The notes below the pieces were generated by a model that was not told where the DNA came from, ran no database searches, and saw only the letters and a program-made list of their open reading frames with translations. From Cryptosporangium phraense (GTDB lineage: Bacteria; Actinomycetota; Actinomycetes; Mycobacteriales; Cryptosporangiaceae): a DNA stretch of 59,642 bases. Shown here one piece after another: positions 16,003 to 25,197 of this stretch. Numbering within the stretch: position 1 is the stretch's first letter; every line of letters starts with the position of its first letter. Made by a program: the position numbers and the translations under genes. The stretch is from the NCBI RefSeq assembly GCF_006912135.1, contig NZ_VIRS01000042.1, forward strand, positions 1 to 59,642. The letters run 5' to 3'.

Positions 16003-16550
16003 GACCATGAACTACCACGCGGCCCCCGGCCGACGTAGGCCACGAAGCCCGCGAGGGCCAACCCACCGGCCACCAGGTCCGCCGGGCGGCTCGGACCTCC
16101 CTGCGTCGGCCAGGTCAGCACCTCTCCGAGCACTCCGTCGGCCGGGAAGATCGTCGCGCCGAGCGTCCACCCGAGCGGCAGGAACCAGGAGCGGCCGGTG
16201 CCGACCGTCGACGCTCCGAGGGCGGTGAGCCCGAGCAGACCGGCCGCATCGCGGACGACCGGCCGGACCGGGCCCGGGGTCAGCACCACGAGCACCAGCA
16301 GCAGAGCGGCCACCAGGTGCGACGCCCGCAACCACCCCCACGGACGAGCCGCGGTGCGGTCGAGGCTGTCGTCCGGGCCGCTCAGCGTGGCCGTGACCAC
16401 CGCGACCAGCACCAGCACGGTCAGCACCAGCGCCGTCCGGTTGATCCCGCCGGGGCCGCCGAAGACCCAGGTCACCCCCGTCACCCCGGCCGCCGCGGCG
16501 ACCGCGGCCGGCACCCGCCGGGAGCGCGCGTAGAGCGTCACCCACCTCAT
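15999..16550 (-). CDS. Membrane protein of the sigma/ABC operon
   Basis: A 183-residue protein with about five hydrophobic segments (for example AAVAAAAGVTGVTWVFGG, ALVLTVLVLVAVVTATL and LVAALLLVLVVLTPG). ATG 16550 overlaps the permease stop codon by 4 nt (ATGA), and its own stop overlaps the next start at 16002 in the same way, so it is translationally coupled on both sides. It is probably an accessory membrane component of the adjacent ABC exporter. No family recognised. Confidence 0.75.
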   Translation of the reverse strand: MRWVTLYARSRRVPAAVAAAAGVTGVTWVFGGPGGINRTALVLTVLVLVAVVTATLSGPDDSLDRTAARPWGWLRASHLVAALLLVLVVLTPGPVRPVVRDAAGLLGLTALGASTVGTGRSWFLPLGWTLGATIFPADGVLGEVLTWPTQGGPSRPADLVAGGLALAGFVAYVGRGPRGSSWS

Positions 16551-17827
16551 CGGACGCCCAGCACGGCGGCCGCGTCCCGGCACTCCTGCGCCGCGCGGTA
16601 GGCGGCCGAGACCCGTGCGGCGGCGTCCGGCGCGTCCCGCAGACGCTTCCAGATCGCGACCGCCTCCGGATCTCCGAAGCCGAGCCCGGCGTCGGATCCC
16701 AGCAGCCAGAAGGCGACGGCGTGCGCCGCCAGGTAGTTGTTCACGGTCGTCAAGCAGTCCGACGGGCCGACGAAGGCGCTCGTGATCAGCGACGTTTCGA
16801 GCCGAGCCGGATGGGCGAGGCCGCCGTGCGCGTCGGCGGCGACCTCCATCAGCGCGGTGTCGGCCCGGAACTCCGGCTCGGTGGGCGGGAACACGGTCGA
16901 CGTGTCCTCGTGGGCCGAGGTCACGCGTACTCCGGGCACGGACGCCAGCAGCCCCAGCGCGTGCCGCGCCCTCGGCTCCACCGAGGGCAGCAGCGGGGCG
17001 TGGACCCGGCTCACGCACACCGGGCCGTCGCACACCAACTGCTGCGCCACCGGGTCGACGATCCCCTTGTCGTACTCGTCGCCCGTCGGTACCACCAGGA
17101 GGGTCGCCGCCGCACCGACCGCAAGCGGCAGCAGCGCGGCGAGGCCGGTCCGACGACGACGGGCCGCCAGGAGCACGACCGCGGCCACCGCGAGCGCCGT
17201 CACCCACACCGCCTGAGCGACGCTGACCGCGCCGGCCACCGTGTCGTAGGCGCTGAACTGGCTCATGCCCATGCTCGGCGAGAACGCGGCGAAGAGCCCC
17301 GGGTCGTCGAACGCGTGCGGCGCGAAGACCTGCAGCGCGAAGTCGGCGACGGCGATCGCCGGCGCGGTCGCGAGCGCGGGCACCAGACGTCCGACGGCCA
17401 GCCCGATCCAGACCGACGCGATCATCGCGACGAGCCCGACCGCGGTGACCGCGACCACCGCTCCCGGGAGGTATCCGCCGGCGATCCGGGGCAGCGCCCC
17501 GGCCAGGGACACCAGGTACGCGAGCGCGACCGCGACCCCGGTCGCGGCCAGGATCGGCACGATCCGCTGCGGCTGCGGCCGGGGCACGCTGCGGAACAGC
17601 TCGGCGACCTTCGCCCGGTGCTCGCGATAGGACTGCCAGGCCCCGGCGGCCATCGCGAGCGGCGAGAGCAGGGACAGGTACTCTCGCTGGGTCATGGCCA
17701 GCGACATCCAGCCGGTCGACCACCGCTGGGGTGTCGCGTAGAGCGTCACCAGGCCCGCGAGCGCGATCAGCAGAGCCGCGCCGAGCGCGGACGACCGCCG
17801 GAGCTCCATTCCGACGACCCGGATCAC
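16547..17827 (-). CDS. ABC transporter permease-like membrane protein
   Basis: A 426-residue ABC-2-like permease. An N-terminal helix (GAALLIALAGLVTLYAT) is followed by the short basic coupling segment AWQSYREHRAKVAELFRSVPRP, then five more membrane segments up to about residue 250 and a long extracytoplasmic C-terminal half with two close cysteines (VCDGPVC). It starts at GTG 17827, overlapping the ATPase stop by 4 nt, so ATPase and permease are made together. It probably exports a lipid, peptide or antibiotic; the substrate is unknown. Confidence 0.78.
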   Translation of the reverse strand: MIRVVGMELRRSSALGAALLIALAGLVTLYATPQRWSTGWMSLAMTQREYLSLLSPLAMAAGAWQSYREHRAKVAELFRSVPRPQPQRIVPILAATGVAVALAYLVSLAGALPRIAGGYLPGAVVAVTAVGLVAMIASVWIGLAVGRLVPALATAPAIAVADFALQVFAPHAFDDPGLFAAFSPSMGMSQFSAYDTVAGAVSVAQAVWVTALAVAAVVLLAARRRRTGLAALLPLAVGAAATLLVVPTGDEYDKGIVDPVAQQLVCDGPVCVSRVHAPLLPSVEPRARHALGLLASVPGVRVTSAHEDTSTVFPPTEPEFRADTALMEVAADAHGGLAHPARLETSLITSAFVGPSDCLTTVNNYLAAHAVAFWLLGSDAGLGFGDPEAVAIWKRLRDAPDAAARVSAAYRAAQECRDAAAVLGVR

Positions 17828-18618
17828 GCGCCCTCCCGGTGCTTGCGCAGCAGCGCCGAGTAGCCACGCTCCGCCGGGCTGTCCCCGGCGTCGGCGTCGC
17901 CGCCGCGGGCGACCAGGTCGTCGGGCGTCCCGTGGAACACCAGCTTCCCTTCGTTCATCAGGACGACGTCCGAGCAGGCGGCGACGACGTCCTCGACGAG
18001 ATGGGTGGAGACGAGCACGCAGCTGTCGGTGCCCAGGTCACGCAGGAGGTCGCGGAAATCGAGGCGCTGTTCCGGGTCGAGCCCGACCGTGGGCTCGTCG
18101 AGCAGCAGCAGGTCGGGGTCGTTGACGATCGCCTGGGCGATGCCGGCCCGGCGCAGCATGCCGCCGGACAGCGTCTTCATCCGGTGGCCGGCCCGGTCGG
18201 TGAGCCCGACCCGGTCGATGGCCCGCTGGACGGCGTCGGGGATCGCGGCCTTGGGCATCTCCTTGAGCCAGGCCAGGTACTCGACGAACTCGCGCACGGT
18301 GAACCGCGGGTAGAAGCCGAACTGCTGCGGGAGGTATCCGAGCCCGCGGCGGACCTCGCGCAGGTCGGCCCGGCCGTCGACCGGCTTGCCGAGCAGCGTC
18401 AGCGTCCCGCCGGCCGGTTCGACGACGGTCGACAGCGCGCGCATCAGCGTCGTCTTGCCGGCTCCGTTCGGGCCGAGCAGGCCGTGGACGCCGGTCGGCA
18501 GGGCCAGGTCCAGACCGTCGACGGCCAGGTGCCGCCCGGCCCGGACCCGCAGCCCGGACGCGTGGACCAGCCAGGGATGAAGGGTGGGGGCCGTCTCGGC
18601 CGCGCTCACCGTACGCAT
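17824..18618 (-). CDS. ABC transporter ATP-binding protein
   Basis: A 264-residue ABC-2-type ATPase. Walker A is GPNGAGKTT (residues 49-57), the Q-loop is YLPQQFGFYPRFTVREFVEYLAWL, the signature is LSGGMLRR, and Walker B is LLLLDEPTVGLDPE, followed by the H-loop VSTHLVED. The short N-terminal lead (about 20 residues) is unusual but harmless. AGGAGA lies 6 nt before ATG 18618. It begins 15 bp after the anti-sigma gene and overlaps the permease gene, so it is the third gene of a sigma/anti-sigma/ABC operon. Confidence 0.92.
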   Translation of the reverse strand: MRTVSAAETAPTLHPWLVHASGLRVRAGRHLAVDGLDLALPTGVHGLLGPNGAGKTTLMRALSTVVEPAGGTLTLLGKPVDGRADLREVRRGLGYLPQQFGFYPRFTVREFVEYLAWLKEMPKAAIPDAVQRAIDRVGLTDRAGHRMKTLSGGMLRRAGIAQAIVNDPDLLLLDEPTVGLDPEQRLDFRDLLRDLGTDSCVLVSTHLVEDVVAACSDVVLMNEGKLVFHGTPDDLVARGGDADAGDSPAERGYSALLRKHREGA

Positions 18619-18633
18619 GGTTTCTCCTAGAGC

Positions 18634-19431
18634 TCAGTTGCCGCTGGACAGGCGGCGGAAGTGGTTTCCGGCGAGCGGGGTGAGGGCGGCCAGCGCCACG
18701 GTGGCCACCGCCCAGGCCACCGCGCTGCCCGGCTGCAGCACCGGCGACAGCCGTTCGACGGCGATGCTCGGCAGCAGCACGGCCGCGAGCCAGACCGCGC
18801 CGAGGCCGATCGCCGCCCGGCGCACGCCGGTGAGAGCGCCCAGCGCGACGGTCGCCGCGGTGAACGCCAGACACGGCAGCAGCACCAGCGCGAGCGAGGA
18901 GCCGGTACCGGCCCCGGCCAGCAGCAGCGCGGGCACCACGACGACGAGCACCGCGAGCGTCCGGCGCAGCACCAGCGCGAGGCCGGCGGCGGGCGTCGTG
19001 GCGATCAGCTCCCAGACCGGGTCGGTCCGCCGGCTCCAGGCCACCGCGACCCCGGGCAGCGGCGCGACCGGGGAGAGCAGCAAGACCAGCGACGGCAGCG
19101 AGGGCTCGGCCGCCTGCAGCAGCACCGCGCAGCCCAGCACCGCGACCGTCATCGCGAGCCACGGCACCAGCGTCCAGACCAGCCACCGGCGGGAGGCGGA
19201 CGCGGCCCGGCCGCGGGGGGCCGGCGCCGGGTCGGCCGCGATCCGGTCGTCCAGCGCCACCGAGACCCGGTCGAGCAGGGCGCGCGTCGAAGGCGCGGCG
19301 AACCCGGCCAGCCCGGCCCGGCAGCCCGCACACGTGTCGAGATGGGTCTCGATCGACCACAGGGCGGCGTCGTCGAGCGCGGTGCTCCCGGCCGCGTAAC
19401 CGGCCAGCTGAGCGTCACTGGGATGAGTCAT
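18634..19431 (-). CDS. Zinc-finger anti-sigma factor with multi-TM domain
   Basis: A 265-residue protein. The N-terminal anti-sigma zinc-binding motif is IETHLDTCAGC (H-x3-C-x2-C), preceded by the helix DAQLAGYAAGSTALDDAALW. It is followed by about six membrane segments from residue 85 onward, more than the single TM of classical ZAS anti-sigma factors. Known role of the family: sequesters its cognate ECF sigma at the membrane until a signal releases it. ATG 19431 overlaps the sigma stop as ATGA, a standard sigma/anti-sigma arrangement. The polytopic part could sense the same compounds the adjacent ABC system exports (inference). Confidence 0.85.
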   Translation of the reverse strand: MTHPSDAQLAGYAAGSTALDDAALWSIETHLDTCAGCRAGLAGFAAPSTRALLDRVSVALDDRIAADPAPAPRGRAASASRRWLVWTLVPWLAMTVAVLGCAVLLQAAEPSLPSLVLLLSPVAPLPGVAVAWSRRTDPVWELIATTPAAGLALVLRRTLAVLVVVVPALLLAGAGTGSSLALVLLPCLAFTAATVALGALTGVRRAAIGLGAVWLAAVLLPSIAVERLSPVLQPGSAVAWAVATVALAALTPLAGNHFRRLSSGN

Positions 19432-19976
19432 GACAGCGCCTCCCGCAGTGCGATCCGGGCCCGGCGGGCGCGGGTCTTGACCGTGCCCTCGGGCACGCTG
19501 AGCAGCACCGACGTCTGCCGGACGGACAGCCCGTCGAGCACCATCGCCTGCAGCACCTGGCGCAGCTCGGGCGGCAGGCGCAGCAGGGCCTGCTCCAGGT
19601 CCTGGTCGACGCGACCGGCCAGCACCTCGTCCTCGGCGGCCGGTGCGGTGGCGCCCAGCAGCGGAATCGTCGGCACCCGGGCCTGGCGGGCGCGCCGGCG
19701 GAACGCGTCGACCAGCCGGTTGGCGGCGATGCTCCACAGCCAGCCCACCGCGCTGCCGTTGGTCGCCGCGCCCGCGTAGCTGCCCGCCGCCCGCCAGACC
19801 GCCAGGTAGGTCTCCTGGAGGACGTCGGCGATCACGTCGTCGTCGGTGCAGCGTCGACGCAGGCGCACCGCGAGCCACGGCGACGTCCGGCGGTACAGCT
19901 CGTCGAACGCGGCCCGGTCGCCCGTCGCGACGCGTCGGACGAGTTCTTCCTCGTCGGGGTCTGCCATTCCTCTCAC
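19428..19976 (-). CDS. ECF RNA polymerase sigma factor
   Basis: A 182-residue ECF sigma factor. Region 2 is seen as RAAFDELYRRTSPWLAVRLRR with DVIADVLQETYLAVWR, and region 4 as LPPELRQVLQAMVLDGLSVRQTSVLLSVPEGTVKTRARRAR. GTG 19976 is followed four codons later by ATG 19967, which has AGAGGA directly before it; either could be the start. It is first in the six-gene operon ending near 15711 and is probably autoregulated. The 66-bp gap to the divergent amidase holds two copies of ATGTATAGG. Confidence 0.9.
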   Translation of the reverse strand: MRGMADPDEEELVRRVATGDRAAFDELYRRTSPWLAVRLRRRCTDDDVIADVLQETYLAVWRAAGSYAGAATNGSAVGWLWSIAANRLVDAFRRRARQARVPTIPLLGATAPAAEDEVLAGRVDQDLEQALLRLPPELRQVLQAMVLDGLSVRQTSVLLSVPEGTVKTRARRARIALREALS

Positions 19977-20023
19977 GCCCAGGGAGACGACCGGACCACG
20001 AGTTCCGGTTCTCGTTGTGTCCT

Positions 20024-20051
20024 ATGTATAGGGTTGTGCCCCATGTATAGG
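20024..20051. promoter_or_regulatory. Divergent promoter region with ATGTATAGG direct repeat
   Basis: ATGTATAGG occurs at 20024-20032 and 20043-20051, 19 bp apart; the first copy is within the dyad CCTAT-GT-ATAGG (20021-20032). TAGGGT (20029-20034) has the TAnnnT form and ends 8 nt before ATG 20043, so the amidase mRNA is probably leaderless. The second repeat overlaps the amidase start itself. Confidence 0.5.
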
Positions 20052-21923
20052 CATGAGGCGCGGTACCGCATCCTCACATTTCTCTTATCCCTGGCCGTCG
20101 TGGGCTCCCTCGGGGTCGCCACCCGGCCGGCCGCGGCGGCCGACGGCACGCTGCAGAGCGAGTTCGCCGCGGCCGCGGCCGAGTCGAAGGTTCCGGCTCC
20201 GGTCCTGCTCGCGGTCTCCTACGCGCTGACCCGCTGGGACGACCACGGCCCGGCCGCCAGCGCGTCCGGCGGGTACGGCCCGATGCACCTGACCGACGTC
20301 GACCCGGCCGACGTGCGCGCGGAGGACGCACGAGGGACGGGCGCGGACGTCGACGCGGCGGCCATCGAGAAGGATGAGTCGCTGCACCGCCTGGACGCGG
20401 CGGCGAAGCTGCTGGGCGTCGACGCCGAGCAGCTCAAGACCGACCGGGCGCTGAACATCCGGGGCGGGGCACTGCTGCTGGCGCACCACGTCGGCACGAC
20501 GCCGAAGGACCTCGCCGGGTGGTATCCAGCGGTCGCCTGGTACAGCGGCGCGTCGGCGACCGGCGCGGACGCCTTCGCCGACGACGTGTTCGAGTCGATG
20601 CGGGCCGGCGCGGCCCGAACGACGACGAACGGCCAGCGGGTCTCGCTGCCGAAGACCGCGGTGACCACCCCGGCCCGCGCGCGGGCCGCCGACCCCGCCG
20701 TGGAGTGCCCCTCCGGTGTGACCTGCCGGTTCGTCCCGGCCGCCTACGCCTGGAACAACACCGCCGACCCGAACGACTACGGCAACTACGACCCGGCCGA
20801 CCGCCCGGCCGACGGGGACAAGATCCGGTACATCGTCATCCACGACACCGAGAGTTCGTACGAGAGCACGATCGCCGCGGCCCAGAACCCGCTCACGTAT
20901 GTCGCGTCGCACTACGTGATCCGGTCCAGCGACGGCGAGATCACGCAGATGATCCGCACCAAGGACGTCGGCTGGCACGCGGGCAACTGGAACATCAACC
21001 AGACGTCGATCGGCATCGAGCACGAGGGCGTCGCCCGCGAGGGCGCGACCTGGTACACGGAGGCGATGTACCGGTCGTCGGCCAAGCTGGTGCGCTACCT
21101 GGCGGCGAAGTACCAGATTCCGCTCGACCGCAACCACATCATCGGCCACGACGAGGTGCCCGGCCGGGACGCCGCCCGCGTCGCCACCCAGCACTGGGAC
21201 CCCGGCCCGTTCTGGGACTGGCAGCACTACATGGACCTGATCAAGGCCCCGGTCCGGAGCGCGGCGGCCTTGAAGGCCGGCGACGTCGTGACGATCTCGC
21301 CCGACTTCGCCACCAACCGCCAGGCCATCCCGGGCTGCTCCCCCACTCCGTGCCAGGACCTGCCCGAGCAGGGTACGAACTTCACGTTCCTCTACAGCGC
21401 CCCGCAGGACGACGCGCCGCTGATCAGCGATCCGGCGTTGCAGCCCAGCGGCTCCCCCGGCACCCGGAACGCCGAGGACTGGGGCGACAAGGCCACGTTC
21501 GGCCGGCAGTACGTCGTCGCGGGCGTGCAGGGCGACTGGGTGGCGATCTGGTGGGCCGGGCAACAGGCCTGGATCCACGACCCGACGCACACGATCGTCA
21601 AGCGGTGCGGCGTCGCGGTGAAGACGATCACGCCGGCCGCCGGGAAGACGTCGATCCCGACCTACGGCAAAGCGTTCCCGGACGCGTCCGAGTACCCGTC
21701 GGGCATCACGCCGGACGTCGGGACGCCGTTGCAGTACACGATCGCGGCCGGGCAGAAGTACGTTGTCGGGGAGGTCACGCCGGCGGCGAACTACTACGCC
21801 CGGTTCGACGGGGCGAACGTCCCGATGAACCATACGGTGATCAAGGGGGCGCAAACCTACCTGGCGATCTCCCTCAACCATCGCTGGGCGTACGTGAAGC
21901 TGTCCGACGTCGTCTACGGCTGA
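20043..21923 (+). CDS. Secreted N-acetylmuramoyl-L-alanine amidase (PGRP/Amidase_2)
   Basis: A 626-residue exported protein. The signal peptide is basic then hydrophobic (RYRILTFLLSLAVVGSLGVA) with cleavage likely after AAAA near residue 34. Residues about 35-215 are a helical domain without a recognised family. The amidase domain (about 255-400) shows YIVIHDTESS with a Zn ligand His, SHYVIRSSDGEITQMI, WHAGNWNINQTSIGIEHEG, and HWDPGPFWDW with the second Zn His and Asp. The C-terminal ~200 residues contain SH3-like segments (FTFLYSAP, YVVAGVQGDWVAIWW). It cleaves the lactyl-amide bond of peptidoglycan. ATG 20043 is chosen over GTG 20034 because of its leaderless promoter spacing. Confidence 0.88.
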   Translation: MYRHEARYRILTFLLSLAVVGSLGVATRPAAAADGTLQSEFAAAAAESKVPAPVLLAVSYALTRWDDHGPAASASGGYGPMHLTDVDPADVRAEDARGTGADVDAAAIEKDESLHRLDAAAKLLGVDAEQLKTDRALNIRGGALLLAHHVGTTPKDLAGWYPAVAWYSGASATGADAFADDVFESMRAGAARTTTNGQRVSLPKTAVTTPARARAADPAVECPSGVTCRFVPAAYAWNNTADPNDYGNYDPADRPADGDKIRYIVIHDTESSYESTIAAAQNPLTYVASHYVIRSSDGEITQMIRTKDVGWHAGNWNINQTSIGIEHEGVAREGATWYTEAMYRSSAKLVRYLAAKYQIPLDRNHIIGHDEVPGRDAARVATQHWDPGPFWDWQHYMDLIKAPVRSAAALKAGDVVTISPDFATNRQAIPGCSPTPCQDLPEQGTNFTFLYSAPQDDAPLISDPALQPSGSPGTRNAEDWGDKATFGRQYVVAGVQGDWVAIWWAGQQAWIHDPTHTIVKRCGVAVKTITPAAGKTSIPTYGKAFPDASEYPSGITPDVGTPLQYTIAAGQKYVVGEVTPAANYYARFDGANVPMNHTVIKGAQTYLAISLNHRWAYVKLSDVVYG

Positions 21924-21933
21924 GTTGAACGGT

Positions 21934-21965
21934 GGTGGGAACGCTCTCACCGAGGCGTTCCCACC
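21934..21965 (+). terminator. Rho-independent-like hairpin after the amidase
   Basis: GGTGGGAACGC (21934-21944) and GCGTTCCCACC (21955-21965) form a perfect 11-bp stem with a 10-nt loop, beginning 10 bp after the amidase stop. There is no T-run. Confidence 0.75.
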
Positions 21966-22009
21966 CCCTATGCTCCTCCCGTCTGATTCAGACTGCGCGG
22001 GAGACAAAC

Positions 22010-22738
22010 ATGGCTAAACCCACCATCGTCCTCGTTCACGGCGCCTGGGCCGACGCATCCAGTTGGAACCCGGTCGCGTCCGAGCTGCAGAGCCAAGGCT
22101 TCACCGTCCTCGCTCCCCCGAACCTGCTGCGCGGCCCCGAGACCGACGCCGCCTACATCGCTTCGTTCCTGGCCCAGCGCACGAGCGGCCCGGTCGTCCT
22201 GGTCGGGCACTCCTACGGCGGCTTCGTCATCACCAACGCGGCCACCGGCGGGGGTGACGTCAAGGCGCTGGTCTACGTCGATGCGTTCATCCCCGACGAG
22301 GGCGAGTTCGTCTTCCAGATCCTCGGCGGCTCCGGCTCGGCGCTCGCCGTCGCCGACCCGACGACCGTGCTCGACATCGTCGGCTACCCGGGTGCGCCCG
22401 AGGGCGACGCCGAGGCGTTCCTGAAGCCCGACACCGTCCACAAGTTCTTCGCCCAGGACCTGTCCGAGACCGACCGGTCGCTGATCGCCACCGGCCAGCG
22501 GCCGATCACGCTGGCCGCCAACACGACCCCCTCGCCCGGCGCGGCCTGGAAGGTGCTGCCGAGTTGGGCCGTCGTCGGCACGGAAGACCTGATCATCCCG
22601 CCGGCGACCCAGCGCTCGATGGCCGAGCGGGCCGGGGCGACGATCTCCGAGGTCAGCGCGTCGCACGTCTCGATGGTGTCGCAGCCGCAGCCGGCCGTCG
22701 ACGCGATTCTGGCCGCGGCCGCGCACGTCGGGGGATGA
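22010..22738 (+). CDS. Alpha/beta hydrolase (EstC/methylesterase-like)
   Basis: A 242-residue hydrolase. It starts with IVLVHGAWADASSWNPV, a signature of the small esterase group that includes salicylate methylesterase-like and EstC proteins. The nucleophile elbow is VGHSYGG, the acid is in VVGTEDLIIP and the catalytic His is in ASHVSMVSQP. ATG 22010 has GGGAG 9 nt upstream and no extra N-terminal sequence; longer readings from 21932 lack support. The substrate is unknown. It is monocistronic, between the amidase terminator and a decayed hydrolase gene. Confidence 0.87.
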   Translation: MAKPTIVLVHGAWADASSWNPVASELQSQGFTVLAPPNLLRGPETDAAYIASFLAQRTSGPVVLVGHSYGGFVITNAATGGGDVKALVYVDAFIPDEGEFVFQILGGSGSALAVADPTTVLDIVGYPGAPEGDAEAFLKPDTVHKFFAQDLSETDRSLIATGQRPITLAANTTPSPGAAWKVLPSWAVVGTEDLIIPPATQRSMAERAGATISEVSASHVSMVSQPQPAVDAILAAAAHVGG

Positions 22739-22750
22739 TCGCCGCCTGAG

Positions 22751-23577
22751 TTGGCGAAACTGACCCGTTCGGCCGGTGGGGTGGCGGACGGCGTCACGCT
22801 CCTGGCCGACCGCTGTCGTCCGGTCGGCCCGGAGCGTCCGCGGCCCGTGGTCCTCATCCGCCTGCGGCGGACTGTTCGCGGCCCCGCCGGCGCGCGCCGG
22901 CTTCCAAGTGTTCGCCCAGGCCACCCGGCGACGTTCACTCCGGCGGGCGGTTCCGGCCGTTCACGACCGGGCGCGACGACGGGCGGGTCGCGATGACCGG
23001 CGGGAGCTACTTCGGACACACGCAGCGGGCGGTGGCTCGGTGAGCCGGCACGGCGTGCCGCGGCTCCGCACCGCGCTGAGCTGGTCGGCGACCGTCGGCA
23101 GGCAGGAGCGCGGCCGCCCCGGCCTCGGGTCCGGACCGCGGGTGCGCCACGCGCCGGAGGGCCTGCCCCGGCAGGCCGCCGACGTGCGGGTCGCGGGCGC
23201 CCCGGTGCCGTTCTGGCGTAACTTCGTCGCCCGCGGCCCTGCGTGTGGCGGGTATCCGGGGTGGCTCGTCGTCGGCCCGTGGATCCACGGCGAGTCGGGT
23301 GAGCTGCGGGCGTCCGAAGCGACGTCCGATGGCTGAACCATCACCTCGACGGCAGACCCGGCGGTGGCTGGCGATCGAGTCCTGGCCTCCGCCCGCGCGC
23401 GACGAGGTGCTGCACCTCCGGGGCGGAGGCGGCCTCGGCGTCGCGCCGGACGACGAGGCCGGGCCCGGCCGGTTCACTTACGACCCGGCCGACCCGACCC
23501 CGACGGTCGGCGGTCCGCTGGTCGACGTGCTGAGGCCGGTCCGCGCGGTGGCCCGTTCCCGACGGGGTGCGGTAGGT
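22751..23577 (+). pseudogene. Decayed CocE/NonD-family hydrolase
   Basis: Pieces of one protein are scattered over three frames in order. They are GVADGVTLLADRCRPVGPER (N-terminal start of the family), GLFAAPPARAGFQVFAQ, the active-site-region TGGSYFGHTQRA near 23000, DVRVAGAPVPFWRNFVAR, WLVVGPWIHGESGE, and the C-terminal jelly-roll part RRWLAIESWPPPA, VLHLRGGGGL and FTYDPADPTPTVGG. Several frameshifts and deletions shorten it to about half the ~550-residue family length. It was once an X-Pro dipeptidyl-peptidase/cocaine-esterase-like enzyme and is no longer functional. Confidence 0.8.
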
Positions 23578-25088
23578 CAGGCCGGGGGGATGTTGTGGTT
23601 CAGGCGGAACGTGTTCGTCGGGTCGACGCGGCGCTTGAGCCGGCGTAGCCGCTGGTAGACGTCGGGGCGGTAGGCGTGGCGGACGGCGTCGGGTGAGGCG
23701 TCGTCCTCGGCCATGAAGTTGAGGTACATGCCGCCGGTGCTCCAGGGGGCCATTCTCCGGATGACCTCGGCTTCCGCGCTCCTGGTCGCGTCGGCCTCCC
23801 CGAAGCCGGCCATGAAGAGCGTGTAGGCCGCGTCGCGGTTCGAGACCGCGTCCGGCTGCTCGGGCGCGCGGCCCAGCGCGCCGCCGAGGTGCCGGACCTC
23901 GACCAGCGAGATCGGGACGGGCGCGGCCGGGCCGGTCAGCGCGATCAGCGTGTCGACCGCATCGGCGGTGAGCTCGCGGAGCAGGCCGGTGCGCTCGTAC
24001 GCGGCGACCGGATCGACGGGGTCGGCGTGGATGGACGGGAACGCTTCGAAGGGCTGGGTCTTCACGCCGTCGATCAACGGGGTCGCGGCCGCGCGCAATG
24101 GCTCGACCAGGCTCTTTCCGGCCTTCTCGGAGCCGAGGTAGCAGATGCGCAGGGCGGCGACGAGCTTGTTCCGGAGCGGGGGCGGCGCGGCCGGCGGCAT
24201 CCTGATCAGGGCCACTGAGGACGACATCGCGTCGGGGACGGTCGTGGTCCAGCGGCGGTAGGCGTGGAACAGCCGGGCCGCGTCCTTTCCGTCGAAGTAG
24301 ATCGCGCCGCCGTAGAACGAGGTGACCGGGAACAGGTCGAACTCGATCGCGGTGACCAGGCCGAAGTTGCTCTTGCCGCCGCGGAGTCCGAAGAAGAGTT
24401 CCGGGTCGCTGTCGGCGGTGACCGTGCGGAGTCGTCCGTCGGCACCGACCAGGTCGACGCTGCGGACGTGGTCGGCGGCGTACCCGTAGGTGCGGCCGAG
24501 AGTCGGGCTGAGTCCACCGCCGAGCGTGTAGCCGACGACGCCGACGATCGGGGTGGAGCCCACGATCGGCGCGAGCCCGGCCGGGACGCACTTGTCGAGG
24601 ACGTCCTGCCAGAGCGCGCCGGCCTCGGCCCGGGCCCGGTGGCGGCGGGCGTCGATCGTGACCCCGCGCATCGACCGGGTGCTCACCAGGACGGCGTCCC
24701 GGCCGATCGGGACCGAGGGCTGGTGGCCGGTGGCGAGCACGGCGACCGGCGCGTGGCGCTCGGTGGCGAGCCGGACGGCGGCCCGGACGTCGGCCGGGGT
24801 CTCGGCGGCGATGACGAGGCCGGGGGTGGGTTGCTGGGTGAGGTTGAACGGGGCGGTCTCGAGGGCGTAGCCGCGGTCGCCGGGGAGCAGCGCGCGGCCG
24901 TCGAGCCCGCGGGGCCGGGTGAACGGCCCGGGCCCGCCGGTTCCGGGGCCGGTGCGCGGGCCGGTGGGGGCGGCCGCGGTTGCGGCCGGGCCGGAGGCGG
25001 CCGTGGCGGCGGCGAGGCCGCTCAGGGCGCCGAGCGTGAGCGCTCGGCGGCGGCTCAGCTCCCTCGAGCGTGCGGGATCCTGACCCAT
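23577..25088 (-). CDS. Exported FAD-binding oxidoreductase (BBE/PCMH family)
   Basis: A 503-residue protein. The N-terminus has a twin-arginine-like signal (SRRRALTLGALSGLAAATA). The FAD-binding PCMH domain shows ATGHQPSVPIG with the His used for covalent FAD attachment, and VVGYTLGGGLSPTLGRTYGYAADHV. Where bicovalent relatives have a Cys before this block, this protein has GSTPIVG, so only single attachment is expected. The middle has NFGLVTAIEFDLFP and the end has the BBE motif DPTNTFRLNHNIPP. Members oxidise sugars, alkaloids or polyketides; the substrate is unknown. The 3' end abuts the CocE/NonD remnant. Confidence 0.86.
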   Translation of the reverse strand: MGQDPARSRELSRRRALTLGALSGLAAATAASGPAATAAAPTGPRTGPGTGGPGPFTRPRGLDGRALLPGDRGYALETAPFNLTQQPTPGLVIAAETPADVRAAVRLATERHAPVAVLATGHQPSVPIGRDAVLVSTRSMRGVTIDARRHRARAEAGALWQDVLDKCVPAGLAPIVGSTPIVGVVGYTLGGGLSPTLGRTYGYAADHVRSVDLVGADGRLRTVTADSDPELFFGLRGGKSNFGLVTAIEFDLFPVTSFYGGAIYFDGKDAARLFHAYRRWTTTVPDAMSSSVALIRMPPAAPPPLRNKLVAALRICYLGSEKAGKSLVEPLRAAATPLIDGVKTQPFEAFPSIHADPVDPVAAYERTGLLRELTADAVDTLIALTGPAAPVPISLVEVRHLGGALGRAPEQPDAVSNRDAAYTLFMAGFGEADATRSAEAEVIRRMAPWSTGGMYLNFMAEDDASPDAVRHAYRPDVYQRLRRLKRRVDPTNTFRLNHNIPPA

Positions 25089-25197
25089 CGGTGCGCTCCG
25101 TTCCGTCGACGTCGGCTCACTCTGGGGTGCGCACGGCGTTGCGGACCGTCGGCGGCGGCCGAGCCACGCCGATCCCCACCCAGGGGACGAGCCGGCG

